DNA of 64,000 bases from contig NC_087066.1 of the NCBI RefSeq assembly GCF_963678635.1, positions 45,431,225 through 45,495,224 of the forward strand, in the 5' to 3' direction. This document shows, piece by piece, positions 53,101-64,000 of the stretch. The notes under the pieces were generated by a model. It had not been told where the DNA came from, did no database searches, and saw only the letters and a program-made list of their open reading frames with translations. The stretch is from Symsagittifera roscoffensis (lineage: Eukaryota; Xenacoelomorpha; Acoela; Convolutidae). How positions within the stretch are numbered: the stretch's first letter is position 1; each line of letters opens with the position of its first letter. The position numbers were made by a program, and so were the translations under genes.

Positions 53101-54115
53101 TTACAAAAGACCCATAGCATCATATGAGGACATTCTGTACGAGTTTCAACTCCGGTTCATTCTGTGTAATTGTTATTTTTCTCATTCTGATCGGCTTTGC
53201 TTCCAAAAATCTCACTTTCTAATTTTCTTACCTTATACTTTTCTTTTCCCTATTTTATGAAATTCCGACGATTTGTTTGCATGGGTGATATGATGAAGGA
53301 CTAATGAATTGACTTCGGTTAACATCATACTTTCTGATCTGATTCATTAAAGATAAAACTTGATACTTTAGAGTTTTGACTACAAAAATTGCTACAAAAG
53401 TTAGATTTTGGACTACCAAAGTTAATAAACGGAGCTATAATGGAATTTCATCTTAGAAAAGTACATAGAGACCGATATCTGTGCTTGGTGACCAAATTGT
53501 TTAAGTCAAGTGTATGATGGCTGCAAGTTTTTTTCTTTCTTACAGTCATTTCCTTCAAGTCTTCTTTTCCCCGTTAGATCTCTTACATATCAATTTCAGT
53601 AGCTTTCCAATGCTTCTTTAATCTTCTTTAACAAATTAGTTAAAACTCGGCGCTCTAAAACCGTTAGTCCATGGTCAAAATTCTTTAATAATTGTTTTTT
53701 TAATTATATGGTCATGACGACTAATGTTAAGAAAATGCTTTTTAATCATGCTTTTTAATCATTTTTATTAAAGTAAACGAGCAGTATTGTTTTTTTTTGA
53801 ACTGGATGATGATAACAATTCGGTATGAGAAATTATCTACAACAACCTATTTGCGAGTTTTTAAAATAGACGAATTTAATGCAAATCATTTTTGGATGCA
53901 AACGTAGCGTAATTTAATACGCGAGACCTGTCGATCATGTTAAATTAAAAGTTTTTCAGTCGCTCGTTCTCTTGTTTTAAGAACCTAGCTCAACATATCA
54001 ATTAGTGCTATTATAGAGGAGGGGCGGTTGAAGTAAATACCTTTAATGACAACGCATTAAATGCTGACTTGACTTAGTTCCTGCAAAATTGTTTATTGAT
54101 GTATTTATATTATGC
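50119..54115 (+). repeat. tandem segmental duplication, copy 2 with internal deletion
   Basis: Colinear with copy 1 except that the equivalent of 46,599-48,684 (about 2.1 kb, including the whole LTR and the near leader) is missing. The junction lies at 52,702. The remaining leader and array differ from copy 1 mainly in repeat number. Confidence 0.88.
51500..51965 (-). repeat. 21-bp tandem array in duplication copy 2
   Basis: Same unit family as 45,437-45,870, with a different order and number of variants, showing array turnover after the duplication. Confidence 0.85.
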
Positions 54116-54291
54116 TGGTGTGGGCCCTATCCAGCTTGTGCACGACCGTACCTAAACGGAAGGGCCCTTTTATAATTTACCTTTTTTCAACAGATCAAAT
54201 TATTTTTTTTTTACTAGAGACCTTTCTATCGTAGATGAACCGAAAATGAAAAGATCGAATAGTTCTTGTTTAGAATGTTCATGTAATTCCA

Positions 54292-54473
54292 GGTATGAAT
54301 GATATAGACGAAGTTGATGATGATCATTGCTTTGCACCTACGGATTTGGGAATCACTCTTCCTGGTCGTCAAGCTCTCACTCTACCAATACTTTTGAGTT
54401 TCTTGAAATCCGAATGTCCGCCATCCTTGTTAGAATTGCTCAAAAACGACTCAGTGATCCTTCTAGAGTGCAG
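54292..54473 (+). CDS. probable first coding exon of the zinc-finger gene
   Basis: Follows acceptor-like 'catgtaattccag' and opens with ATG at 54,295. The frame encodes a coding-like acidic start (MNDIDEVDDDHC) and PILLSFLKSECPPSLLELLK. A donor-like GTTATT follows 'gagtgcag'. Its exit phase does not match exon 60,076-60,255 directly, so another exon (perhaps about 59,990-60,045) or a different donor is needed. Membership of the zinc-finger gene is inferred from strand and proximity. Confidence 0.45.
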
Positions 54474-55044
54474 GTTATTATTTTTTAGAGCCTAACAAAC
54501 ATGGGCTCTTTTCTTTTAAAGTCTTTCAGTGCTTTTATTATGAAAAAAAAAACATATACCACGCTTCTATTTTTAAGTGGCTTGAAGGGAACAAAACTTG
54601 ATTTAGTGATTTCCCTTGCAATAAGCAAGGGTATTGAATCCGGGTACTAGACTGTTTTCCTTTAAATAGTTTTGTTCTCAGAATGGTCAAAAATAGAAAT
54701 GGCAAATCAGGTTCAGTTCTAAACGAGTTCTAATTTCTCTGCGTATCCTGTACACTTTGTCTGGAGGTAATGAATACGCCTGGAACGGCGAAGGTTGTTG
54801 GTTCTGAAATTACCTGTTTTTTTTTTTCAAATGGGAAATACTCCGCTTCAAAAAAATTGTCGGTTTCTTCGTAGAAGTATTTTTCCTTTGCTGAGCGCAA
54901 TTTACATTGAATTTTCTTTTAATGTTTTGGTTCTGTAGTTTATTTGCCTTTTTTTTATTAGTCTTCATTTTTTTGATTTTTTTTTGGGGTTTTTTGTTTT
55001 TGCCTTTTTTTCGGAATAATAAGTTTCGGCTTAGTGGCTTTTTT

Positions 55045-55573
55045 GTTCCGACTTTCGATACGAAAGTAACGGAATATTTGTGCTCGGGGTGGGTTTTTTT
55101 TTTCTTCCGACAAATTTCGACTTTTTAACTAGCCATTTTTGACGGAATTTTTTTATATCATTCAAAAGATATTGTTGTCCTGAGCTTAAATTTGAAAAGA
55201 TATTTCACCTGTGATCATTTTTCGTAAAGTTGTGAGGGTTTAAAGATTGCCATTTTGGCCAATTTGGGACAATTAACGCGCGATATAATTCGCGCTATTA
55301 ACGCGTAAGCGGATATTTAATCCGTCTTATAAATCGTTCCAAATTGGTTGAACGAAGCTTAATTGCCATAATTGATTTGTTACAAGGAACGAAATCTATC
55401 TTTTTGTACTTTATATGGCGAAGGGGGGGATGATTTTCATAAAAAAGTTCAAATTTTAGAAAAAAAATTTTCATTTTATTTCTTTTAATAGTTTATGTTA
55501 TTACTGCTGCTCCATAAACCTTAAAAGGCAGTCGGAACATTCAGGGCATCGCCCTGATACGAGCAGTCTTGTT
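55045..55573 (+). mobile_element. Helentron/DINE-like element, family A, copy 3
   Basis: The best-preserved copy. It starts GTTCCGACTTTCGATACG. It has the inverted AGTCGGAAC near 55,530, the hairpin CAGGGC-atc-GCCCTG at 55,542-55,556 and the tail ATACGAGCAGTCTTGTT. Aligned with 3,244-3,786 by shared blocks throughout. Confidence 0.65.
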
Positions 55574-56335
55574 TTAGTTTAGACTAAGCGGCTTTAGACT
55601 TTCATTTTTTCGACTGAAAAATTAATTTAACTGAGCTGCGTTTGCTAATGGTTTTCGTTATAATCGTGGAAATTTTGTAAAGTAATTGTTAAAAATGGGG
55701 CGACTATACTGTACAACTAGACTACAGCTTGTCTTACAGATTTGTAAGAAAACTATGACTTAAAGGTAGTGAGTACAAGAAGTCAGTGCTCAATTTCATT
55801 AAATTCAAAATTAATATCTGGTTCACAATTACTCGTGCAAATTAGTCTACATGGTTCATATTACATGTGAATTAAGTTTTGAATGAAACCCTTTTGAAGA
55901 AACATTCGGTTAATTTATTTTGGTTCATTTTCATCTCATTTTTCCTTGGCTTAGTTTCCAATTTATACTTGTCAAAATAACCACGCTCACTAATTTGTGT
56001 TAAGAATTTCAAAGAATTGGTGGAATATTTGTGCTACGCGTTTTTTAGTTAAGTTTTGACTCAAAGTAACAAATTTTGGTGGAACATTCTAGATAAAACC
56101 TGAAAGATACCGATTTTCTTGAGATTTCAAAACGTCTTTCCTGAATCCAGTTTTGGAAAATTGTTTCTTTGATATTTTATATCCCAAAGCATTATGTTCT
56201 CATTTTTCCAATAACGGGCATCATTCTTTTTACTGGCTATGTAAGTTGTTTTTCTTCCCGTTGCTAATAATTGAATGATTTGAATGAGCTGAATTCACGG
56301 TCGATTATTTTGATCCAAGGTTTTTGTTGCGACCA

Positions 56336-56922
56336 TTTGAAAATGGGGAGGAACTTTGTAATCGGGTGTTTTAGTTTTTTTGTTTTTTTTTCCACGCAAA
56401 ATCAGGTACCACTTATAATAATTGGAATGGGTCGAGTGATATATCATATTAAAGCCCATTCAGCCGTTTTTCGAACGACATTAAAAAACTTAATTACGAC
56501 ATTTTTTCGAACGACTTTAAAAAAACTGTCGAGAAAAAAAACAGTTTGAACCAGTTAGAAATTTTACAAAAGCGTATTTATGCTGTTTAAGCCGTGAAAA
56601 CTTAGTTATATTCAAGGAAAGTTAGTTCTTGGAGTTTTTTAGCGACAATTTGTGGAAAAAAACTTCAAAATTGAAAAAATTGTTGCTAAAAAATTTGAAA
56701 AATTCAATGAACGTTTGTTTTTGAATTTTTTAAACGATGTCTTGTTTTTCTAGTCATTTTCTTCAAGAACTATTTTCCAATTGGCCTATTTTACTATGAA
56801 GGTTGAATAAGCCTAAGTTCTAATTTTTTTGTCAGACACCACGCAGAAAAACCACACTAATTTGAAAAAAAAAATTTGAAGACTATGGTCGGAACTTTTG
56901 TGCTACTTGCACAGTAACCGGT
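56336..56922 (+). mobile_element. Helentron/DINE-like element, family B, copy 3
   Basis: Starts GTTGCGACCATTTGAAAATG and ends with TGGTCGGAAC at 56,886-56,895, a hairpin around 56,898-56,914 and TAACCGGTT. Internal blocks match 10,984-11,486. Confidence 0.62.
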
Positions 56923-57074
56923 TATCTATTATATATTTAAATGCGGGCTTCACTATCTCACCATGTTTAAGCTTTTTCAACGTATTATTTTTGCATGTTT
57001 AGGCTGTATCGTATATTGCAATGGTTAAGAATTTTTTTTCGATTTTCCAATTTGATTTTAGTGGTTATTTTTAC

Positions 57075-58488
57075 CGAGTTTAATTTAAGCAGCCCAATAT
57101 CGAATTAGGGGTTGCGAATTTGACCTCCAATTTGGAATGCCCGAATCATTTAAGTTAACGAGATAAGACGATTTTTGAGATTTTTTCAAAAATGTTCAGA
57201 AATTTCAAAAAACAAAATAATTTACAAAACTTGAAATTCCCAACCCTATAGTTGGGTGCTGTCGGAGTACTCTAAGGAGTTACAAATCTTGCCTCCAAAT
57301 ATGACTGTTCAAATCCTTGTAGTTTTCGAGATATGACGTTTTTTGTGATTTTTCAGAAAACTTAAAATATTATTAATTTTTGAAAATCTGCAATTCCCAA
57401 CCCTGTAGTTGTCCTGTCAGAGTAATCATAAAAATTGTGTATCTTGCCTCCAAATATGACTGCTCAATTCTTTGTAGTTTTCGAGATATGACGTTTTTTG
57501 TGATTTTTTCAAAAATTTTCAGAAAACTTAAATTTTTATTCTTTAAAAATCTGAAATTCCCAACCCTGTAGCTAGGTCTCGTCAAAGTACTCTCAAAGAT
57601 TGCGAATCTTGCCTCAAAGTATGACTGCTCAATTCTTTGTAGTTTTCGAGATATAACGTTTTTTGTGAATTTTTCAAAAATTTTCAGAAAACTTAAATTA
57701 TTATTCTTTAAAAATATGAAATTCCCAACCCTAGAGCTAGGTCTCGTCAAAGTACTCTCAAGGATTGCGAATCTTGCCTCCAATTATCACTGCTCAATTT
57801 TTTGTAGTTTTCGAGATGTGACGTTTTTTGTGATTTTTCAATTTTTTCAGAAAGTTTAAATTAATTAGTTTTCAAAATTTGAAACTCCCAACTCTATAGT
57901 TCGGTGTTGTCAGGGTACTCTAAAGAGTTGCAAATCTTGCCACATGCGACTGCTAAACGCGACTGCTCAAATGATTTTATTTTCCGAGATGTGACGTTTT
58001 TTGATTTTTTCAAAATTTCTCAAAGAACTTATCTACAAAGAAATTCAAAAAATTTGAAACTACTAACTTGATGAAGATACAACCTTTTGTCAGCGTACAA
58101 CCAGGGGTCTCAAATCTTGCCTTTTAATATGAATGCTCAAATCCTTATAGTTTCCGAGATAAGACGTTTTTTTTTTTTTCAATTTTTTTTCGGGAAGCTT
58201 AGGTTTGATTAAGTTCACAAAATTTTAAATTCCTAACCCTATAGTAGGATGCTCTCAGGGACTCTGTGCTTGCAAATCTGGCCTCCAAATTTTTCCAGAG
58301 GCCCATTAAGTTTTCGAGATGACGCTTTTGAAATGGGAATTTATTAAAATTAAAAGTTCGGAATTACCAACCCTGTAATTGGGTGCAGTCAGACTACACT
58401 AAAAGTTTGCAGATGTTGTTTCCCTTATATGCGGTTTTTCATGAGTTGTCGAAAAATTTCGAAGCACCGGAGGTGCGTTAAACGCTAG
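57075..58488 (+). mobile_element. Helitron-like element with a ~160-bp tandem array
   Basis: About eight units of roughly 155-165 bp, each with 'attcccaaccctgtag', 'aatcttgcctccaaatatgactgctcaa' and 'gttttcgagatatgacgtttttt' blocks, run from about 57,075 to 58,440. The right end carries hairpin GCACC-gga-GGTGC at 58,464-58,476, eight bases, then CTAG at 58,485-58,488 followed by T. That is the form of a Helitron 3' terminus. The 5' TC end is not located. Non-autonomous. Confidence 0.7.
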
Positions 58489-59233
58489 TCCCTTTTAAAA
58501 AAGCTTGAACTTTGTTCATATGTAGTAATTAGAAGGCAATGAGTGGATGCTTTTGAAGCTCCAATTTAATTTTTCCGGGTTGAAATGTTTCTCCTGTTAG
58601 AAATACTGCAACAGACATTTTTTGATCACGTAAGCATTTTAAATATGCGTCCTAATCAAAATTTTCTTTTCATGTTGCTTGTAATTTCAGCAAATAATTT
58701 TTATTTTAATTTTTCTTTTTTCGATTTAATTTGTTTGGGCCAGGTTATGTCGGCTTACTGGCTCCAAGTTGCGTCGTTTAGTGAGCTGAGCAAAAAAATT
58801 TGTGTGGGTGTTTTGATGGGTACTGTTTTTTTGTGGCGTATAGGATTTCTGCGCAAGTATCTTTTTTGTTCTGTAATTTTTAGAGTCGATGAAGGTAGAT
58901 TGTTAAAAAGTAGGCAAACTCAACTATCGAACAGAAACGTGATCGATTTCTAGTTTCGAAAACGGAATTGATTTTTTCAGATTTTCCAGCGAAGTAAAAA
59001 GTGTCTATCAAAATTGTTGAAGAAATTTAAAGAGCTTTAAGGCAATCTTTTTTTTTGTGCGAAAGTTGAGATTGTTTAAAGAAAAAGTCAGTACTTTTTT
59101 TCTGTGTACTTCTTTTCATTGACTCTTTTCCAACTGTCTGTTGGCTATTTTCTCACGATGCAAATTTTACAATCTATTGTCTTGGCCTGTTAATTTTTCA
59201 AAAGTAGTTTAAAATGAAATATTGAAGGTTTTT

Positions 59234-59275
59234 CTTGTACTGTATCGCAAGTGGTGCGAAACTCCGCATGACTTT
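59234..59275 (-). repeat. short dispersed repeat E, inverted copy
   Basis: 'tgtatcgcaagtggtgcgaaactccgc' is the reverse complement of the core found near 8,043, 15,330 and 20,950. Confidence 0.5.
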
Positions 59276-60075
59276 CCGCTCGATTTCTGCGATTATTTGA
59301 TTAATGGTGCTTTATGATAGCCCGAAAAACCTAATGGTTTAGGTGTTTTTTTTGTGGTTTTTTCCCGTTATTTTCTTTGAACCAGAAAAAGAATTCAAAA
59401 AAGTTTTTTTTTGTCGTACGGAAATATATATTTTTGATTTTCTGGCATTTGAGCATTTTCTCATGAAGCTAGATTTTTTTTTCAACTTTTTCAGATGATT
59501 TCGCGTCGAATGTAATGCTCCATTTAGTCATTTTGTGAAAGATTTTTTTGTCAATTACTTCGCAATATTGTCGTTTTAGTTCCTGTCGGAATATATTTCG
59601 CGACATGGCCAATTTCTTCACTCATCGACTGCAGTTCTGCCCCAGTGAAAAGTTGAGCCGACCTGGGATGAATATACCTTTTACCGGTACGTAAGCTGAA
59701 CTGTCGAGAGATTTGCTGAAATCATTAGAACCCAATCTGGGATAACTAGCAGCTCTATTAACTGTATTTTAACTTCTATGTAGAAAAAAGAGGGTTTCTT
59801 GGCTGATTTTATTTAAAGTAGTATTGTAGTGAAGATTGAATGCTAATTTTTTTTTGGTATGTGAGATCATCTTGTGAATGAAAAACAGCCAATCGAAAAA
59901 ATGTCTTATATGTGGTAACTATATTCAACCATCCAGAATAATGAGCCTATACGGAGACAAATTAATGATCTCTGATCTCCTGATTAGTTTGCAATCCCGT
60001 CCAAGAGTATTCGTTGTTTTGAAACATGCATCAACTCAAAGGTAGGTGAGTCAAGAAAAAAAGTTTGTTTTTCAG

Positions 60076-60255
60076 AAATCTTATCATCGACCACGTCTCC
60101 TTCAGTCGTGGAGACGGCCAACATCCAAGAGGGGACTGTACTGGTCCCATCTGAGAGTGAACAAAATGACGATCACTGCTCTAGCACCACTTCATTAGCT
60201 AATACTGCCAGCTCATCTACTGAACACAAGCTACAAACTTCTCGTCTCGATCAAA
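60076..60255 (+). CDS. zinc-finger gene, penultimate coding exon
   Basis: Bounded by acceptor 'gtttttcag' and donor 'gtaagatt'. It enters with two bases of a split codon and leaves with one, which the next exon completes. The peptide is Ser/Thr-rich and acidic (ILSSTTSPSVVETAN, SESEQNDDHC), as linkers in such proteins often are. Confidence 0.7.
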
Positions 60256-60339
60256 GTAAGATTATTATCTCATTACTTCGGTTGAATTGAAATGATGCCC
60301 CAATTGAATGATAACTGATAATCGTTTTTTTTTTCGTAG

Positions 60340-62303
60340 TTGTGACTCAGTTAAGGCAGCGTTCTGGGGCATATATGAGCGACGAAACTGTAAATCAAGT
60401 CGAGAATGGGGCTGAGTCAGACGATTCGCAGAGGAGTAAATCCTCCAACGTGCAATGCTACGTCGAAAACCCGCTGATCAGAAGTAAGCCATACACACAG
60501 ACGTCTGAAAACTTCACAGCTGTCGTCAGTTTCACTCATTTGAGATGTTTGCTCTGTAAAAAGTCATTTAGTGCGCGAAAAAATCTGGTTCATCATGCCA
60601 GACTATTCCACAGGAGCGCACTGAATGCGAAGTGCATTGGCGCCAAAAGTCCCCTGACATTGCCGTTCAAGTGCAAAATATGTGGTCACCAGTTTCAGTG
60701 GAAAAGTTCGCTCTGGCGTCACAAGAAGGAAAAGCATTCATCATACGCAGGATCTATCAATGACGTAATTGCTAGTGATTCACCTTTCGCCTCTATGACT
60801 AACTCGGAACCAGTTCATGTAAACGAGACACAGAAAGAGACCGTAGTCATAGAACCCGTTCAAAACGCATACTCACAGCCCATGAAACCTTTTCAATGCG
60901 ATTTCTGCGAGGTGCGGTTTACGGGAATGAAAGCACGGAGGAAGCATATTCGACTGAAGCATCCGGATAGAGACCCTTTGAACAAAAACCGAACCGGAGT
61001 TCTTGACTTGTCCTCAAAGGAGTATGACGAGCTGCTTGGGAGCTCGTATATGAGTTCCTCGCCTCCTGGGTTTTATCCTTGTCCCGATTGTGGCGTGCAG
61101 TTCAGAATTAAAAGCAGTATGATGTCGCATCGAGCGAGGAAGCATGGCAAACGCGATAACCCAGATCGAGATCCTAATCGCAGCTGGCAGTGCAATCAAT
61201 GCGGTGCTCGCTTCAATCTGGAGCTTAGCCTGAAAGTCCACGTGACCAAGAAGCACGGGAGACCAAAGCCAGATAGACCCGAACCGGGAATAACTCTGGC
61301 TAGTCATAGCTATGAAACGAAATCAGCAATTCGTGCTAGAAATGAAAGTGCGCGAAGTATTGTCGAAGATCTCCAAGATGATGATTCGTTTGTGGTTCAA
61401 CAAAACGGAGTCGAATCAGAGGACAGCGAGAGTAAGTTTGGAGAAAGTTGTGGTAGCATAAACAGTTCCAGGCAGTCGAGTTCAAGTCGCGTTTGGGTGA
61501 ACCCTCGACTGGCGGAGTACGAAAAAATCTCAGATATTTCTACACTGACATGCAAAATTTGTTTGACCCAGTACGCCGACCGCAAAAAGCTATTTCTTCA
61601 CCTTAACAGGTGCCACATGACAGGACAAAGTCCACTAAAAACTGCTATTTTTGAAGACGAAGAAGAATTTGATGAAAATGAAGTTCTTATTCACGAGTCA
61701 AATATGGCAAACGGAGCCATGCATGATTCGGCTCGAACTTGTAGAAAGGTGAGAGATTACTCCAAAATTTGCGATTTCGATACCTTATCGTGCAAGCTAT
61801 GCCCAAGACAGTGCAATAGTATGTCGCAATTACAAAACCATGCTTTGTACAAACACGTAGACATGGTTGAGCTCGTGCCCATGAAACAAGAGAATGGGGT
61901 TAGTTATGACAGTCAATCAGATTCACTGGACTTATCTCTGGATAAGGTGGAAACAGATTCAGCAAATGGAGATCCTCCCCCTGTGCTGGCAAGGAACACT
62001 AGGGCCTCAGATAAACAAAACTCGGAAGTTTCAGACTGTTGGAGTTCTGGAGTCAACGGTGAACAGCAGTCGGTTTTGGCAACAAATCAGGGCACAGCTA
62101 AGAAGAGTTCGATTTACTATTTCGGTGATTACGTAATCCTCGAGAGTCACACATGCTTGTTATGCAACAAGAGCTTGACCACCACAAGCAACTTGCTTCG
62201 ACACATGGTATCTTTTCACAAGAGTGTTCAAAATGTTCTTGGAACGGCAAGTAACGGAAAATCAAATTCACAGGATGACAATTTAGATGGAATGGACTGT
62301 TAA
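60340..62303 (+). CDS. C2H2 zinc-finger protein, eight fingers, last exon
   Basis: The exon follows acceptor 'ttttttttcgtag' and runs about 654 codons to TAA. Eight C2H2 fingers, mostly C-x2-C-x12-H-x4-H, start near 60,545, 60,670, 60,896, 61,077, 61,188, 61,548, 61,788 and 62,150. Examples are CKICGHQFQWKSSLWRHKKE and CPDCGVQFRIKSSMMSH. Fingers are separated by long acidic, Ser-rich linkers, not the short TGEKP linkers of KRAB-type arrays, and the exon carries no other domain I recognise. The likely role is nuclear, DNA-binding regulation. The exact orthologue is not recognised. Upstream exons supply the start. Confidence 0.88.
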
Positions 62304-64000
62304 AAAGACAACTTTATTTATTTTATTAGTTATTAGATAGCAATTATTTAAAGTTTTTAATTCCACTTGTTCTAAATTAATTCGTTGACAGTAATTTCTT
62401 TGTAAAAATTGCTCGCCGATCTGTTATTTATTGTCAATTGTTAGTGTCAATTTTTAGGTGCTGTCTTGATATGCTTCGTTTTTGAAGAAGCAATGATTGT
62501 CCCAAATTTTGTACCAAATCATCTTTTATTCAAATTTCGTTCTTCTGTCTGTTTGAGTTTTCTTTTGAATTTAATTAAACGATTTAGCTACTTAAATTGT
62601 GCCGATTTAATTGTCCATTTTTTCAAGCCGACAAAGTTATGTAATGTTTATCAAATTATGCAGTAATTTTTGATGTATTTATCTTTCATATAGATCTATT
62701 ATCAAAGTACACTATTGCAATCTAGGTTGACCAATTAATTTTCCTAAAATTTCTTTTGAGGACTTTGTTACAGATCGTTTTATTTTCGATCTTTTGTACA
62801 CTGGCTTATTTGTTATGGTCAGTGGATTCCATCTGCCATAGGAATACCGGGAGGGTTTTTATAACTGAGAAGGAATCAATGACTTGAACAGCGGAAATGA
62901 TTCAATGGCGTTTGTTAAACTTAGATTCAGGAGAAAGTCGTTTTCTCAAAATGAAGTTATCGCCAATGTTTTTTTTATAGCAGAATTCAGAATCTAGGAT
63001 TGAAGTACGTGCAAGCTGTAGAACATTTTAATACTTGCTCGGTTGCCAGATATTATTATAATCGGTTGATAGATCTATTTCCTGTTTGTATTTAACGGAG
63101 CAAATGTCCTGTAATCGGAGAAAAGACTTTCCGTGAACAATTTTTAAAAACCTGTAGGACATTGAACTTGCTTTTTTAAAGAGGAAAAAGTTTTAAAATG
63201 TGTTTTCTTACGGCTTGACTTTTGATTCTTTCTAAGTTCACTTCATTTCCTTTATTGAAAGGAAGGCAAACATCGCTATCGAACAGCAAAGGTCACAAAA
63301 AACGTGATCGATTTTTAATTTTGAAAGTGGATTTTAGTTGTCAGATTTCATTTCCTTTGGTCCTCGTCTGTTTTACAGTTCTTGTGCCCTTAGATTCCAT
63401 TGTTTTTCAAAACGATCAAACTAATCCTTTGAAATGTTATTTCTATTCTTGCAATTATCTTTATAACTTGCAACTATCTTTATCAATTGTCACTTCTTTC
63501 TCGTATTCTTGAAAAGATTTTGAATTCAATACAAAATTCAGACAAATTTAGGAAAATATTATATCATTTTTTTTTCGACATTTTCTACAAAATTTTTTTA
63601 AGAAGAGTTTTTCATAGCTTTCTTTTCGACTTTTTTTCTCTTAGTTTGTCATGCTATGTATGTGTATTATCGATAGTGGGGCGAAGATTTGCTCCGTATT
63701 CAAATTGTCAATAGCTAAAACTAAAACCTAAAAAGTTAGCAATGTTAACTTTTTTGGCGGCGTACCTTAGTGAATAGGGCTTGGAGATAAGTTGTTACAA
63801 AGGGTGAATGTTTTTTGGCTGTTTTTCAATACTTTTTTCCAATCTTCTAGTCTCGTTTTAATCTGTTAAGCTTGATCCTGGGAAGCTCAAATTGCCCAGT
63901 TTTGAGAAGCGATGTGAAGTTTCACCATTTTTTGAGTACATTTATTCCTTCTTTAGTTTTCTCTATACGAGATAAAAGTTTTCTATGTCTTGTTTGGATT
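62304..64000. other. 3' flank of the zinc-finger gene, no further gene seen
   Basis: AT-rich sequence that begins with the likely 3' UTR. No canonical AATAAA stands out close to the stop codon. A short repeat shared with 58,890-58,960 lies at about 63,260-63,320. Open frames of 60-96 codons here have no recognisable motif. Confidence 0.45.

Larger units (their letters stand above)
54474..60075. other. long intron or intergenic region filled with repeats
   Basis: Contains the family A and B Helentron-like elements, the Helitron-like satellite array and poly-T runs. A 122-codon frame at 58,585-58,953 is AT-rich with no motif. Its 'ctatcgaacag...gtgatcgattt' end recurs near 63,275-63,315, so it is repeat rather than gene. 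Confidence 0.5.

Noticed and set aside
58585-58953. A 122-codon plus-strand frame rich in Phe and Leu
   Set aside because: AT-rich intronic sequence whose end is a repeat shared with 63,260; no motif.

Overview
The window reads as AT-rich, repeat-dense DNA from an animal, probably an invertebrate; I cannot name the species. The animal assignment rests on a spliced XK-related (XKR) membrane-protein gene with GT/AG introns and phase-matched exons, a multi-finger C2H2 protein, and abundant eukaryotic transposons. No rRNA gene, convincing tRNA gene, CRISPR array or prokaryotic operon was seen.

Layout. 1-7.2 kb: gene-poor DNA with two G/C-tract MITEs that keep 8-bp target duplications, plus short elements with subterminal inverted repeats and a 3' hairpin (Helentron/DINE-like architecture). 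7.27-15.29 kb, minus strand: seven phase-compatible exons of an XKR gene. Its intron 12,420-15,168 holds a complete hAT deletion derivative nested in the hairpin of an older element, and a long foldback. 15.3-23.1 kb: tandem repeats, a decayed MULE transposase flanked by direct repeats, and a Helitron-like 3' end.

23.19-43.69 kb, plus strand: one giant Ty3/gypsy-type LTR element of about 20.5 kb. It has an LTR, a leader with two tandem arrays, gag with two CCHC knuckles, protease, RT, RNase H and integrase, all interrupted by stops and frameshifts. Downstream lie extra reading frames unusual for such an element: a TARG1-like macro domain, a coiled coil, an SGNH/GDSL hydrolase, and several unrecognised proteins up to 461 codons, ending in a 5'-truncated 3' LTR. 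This is the best candidate in the window for an undescribed system.

44.07-54.12 kb: a very recent tandem duplication; copy 2 has lost about 2.1 kb. The unit carries a minus-strand fragment of a related LTR element (LTR, leader, tandem array). 54.3-62.3 kb, plus strand: a gene for an eight-finger C2H2 protein, with repeat-filled introns that include a Helitron-like satellite array. 62.3-64 kb: AT-rich flank.

The only likely functional host genes are the XKR gene and the zinc-finger gene. Everything else is mobile or derived from mobile DNA.
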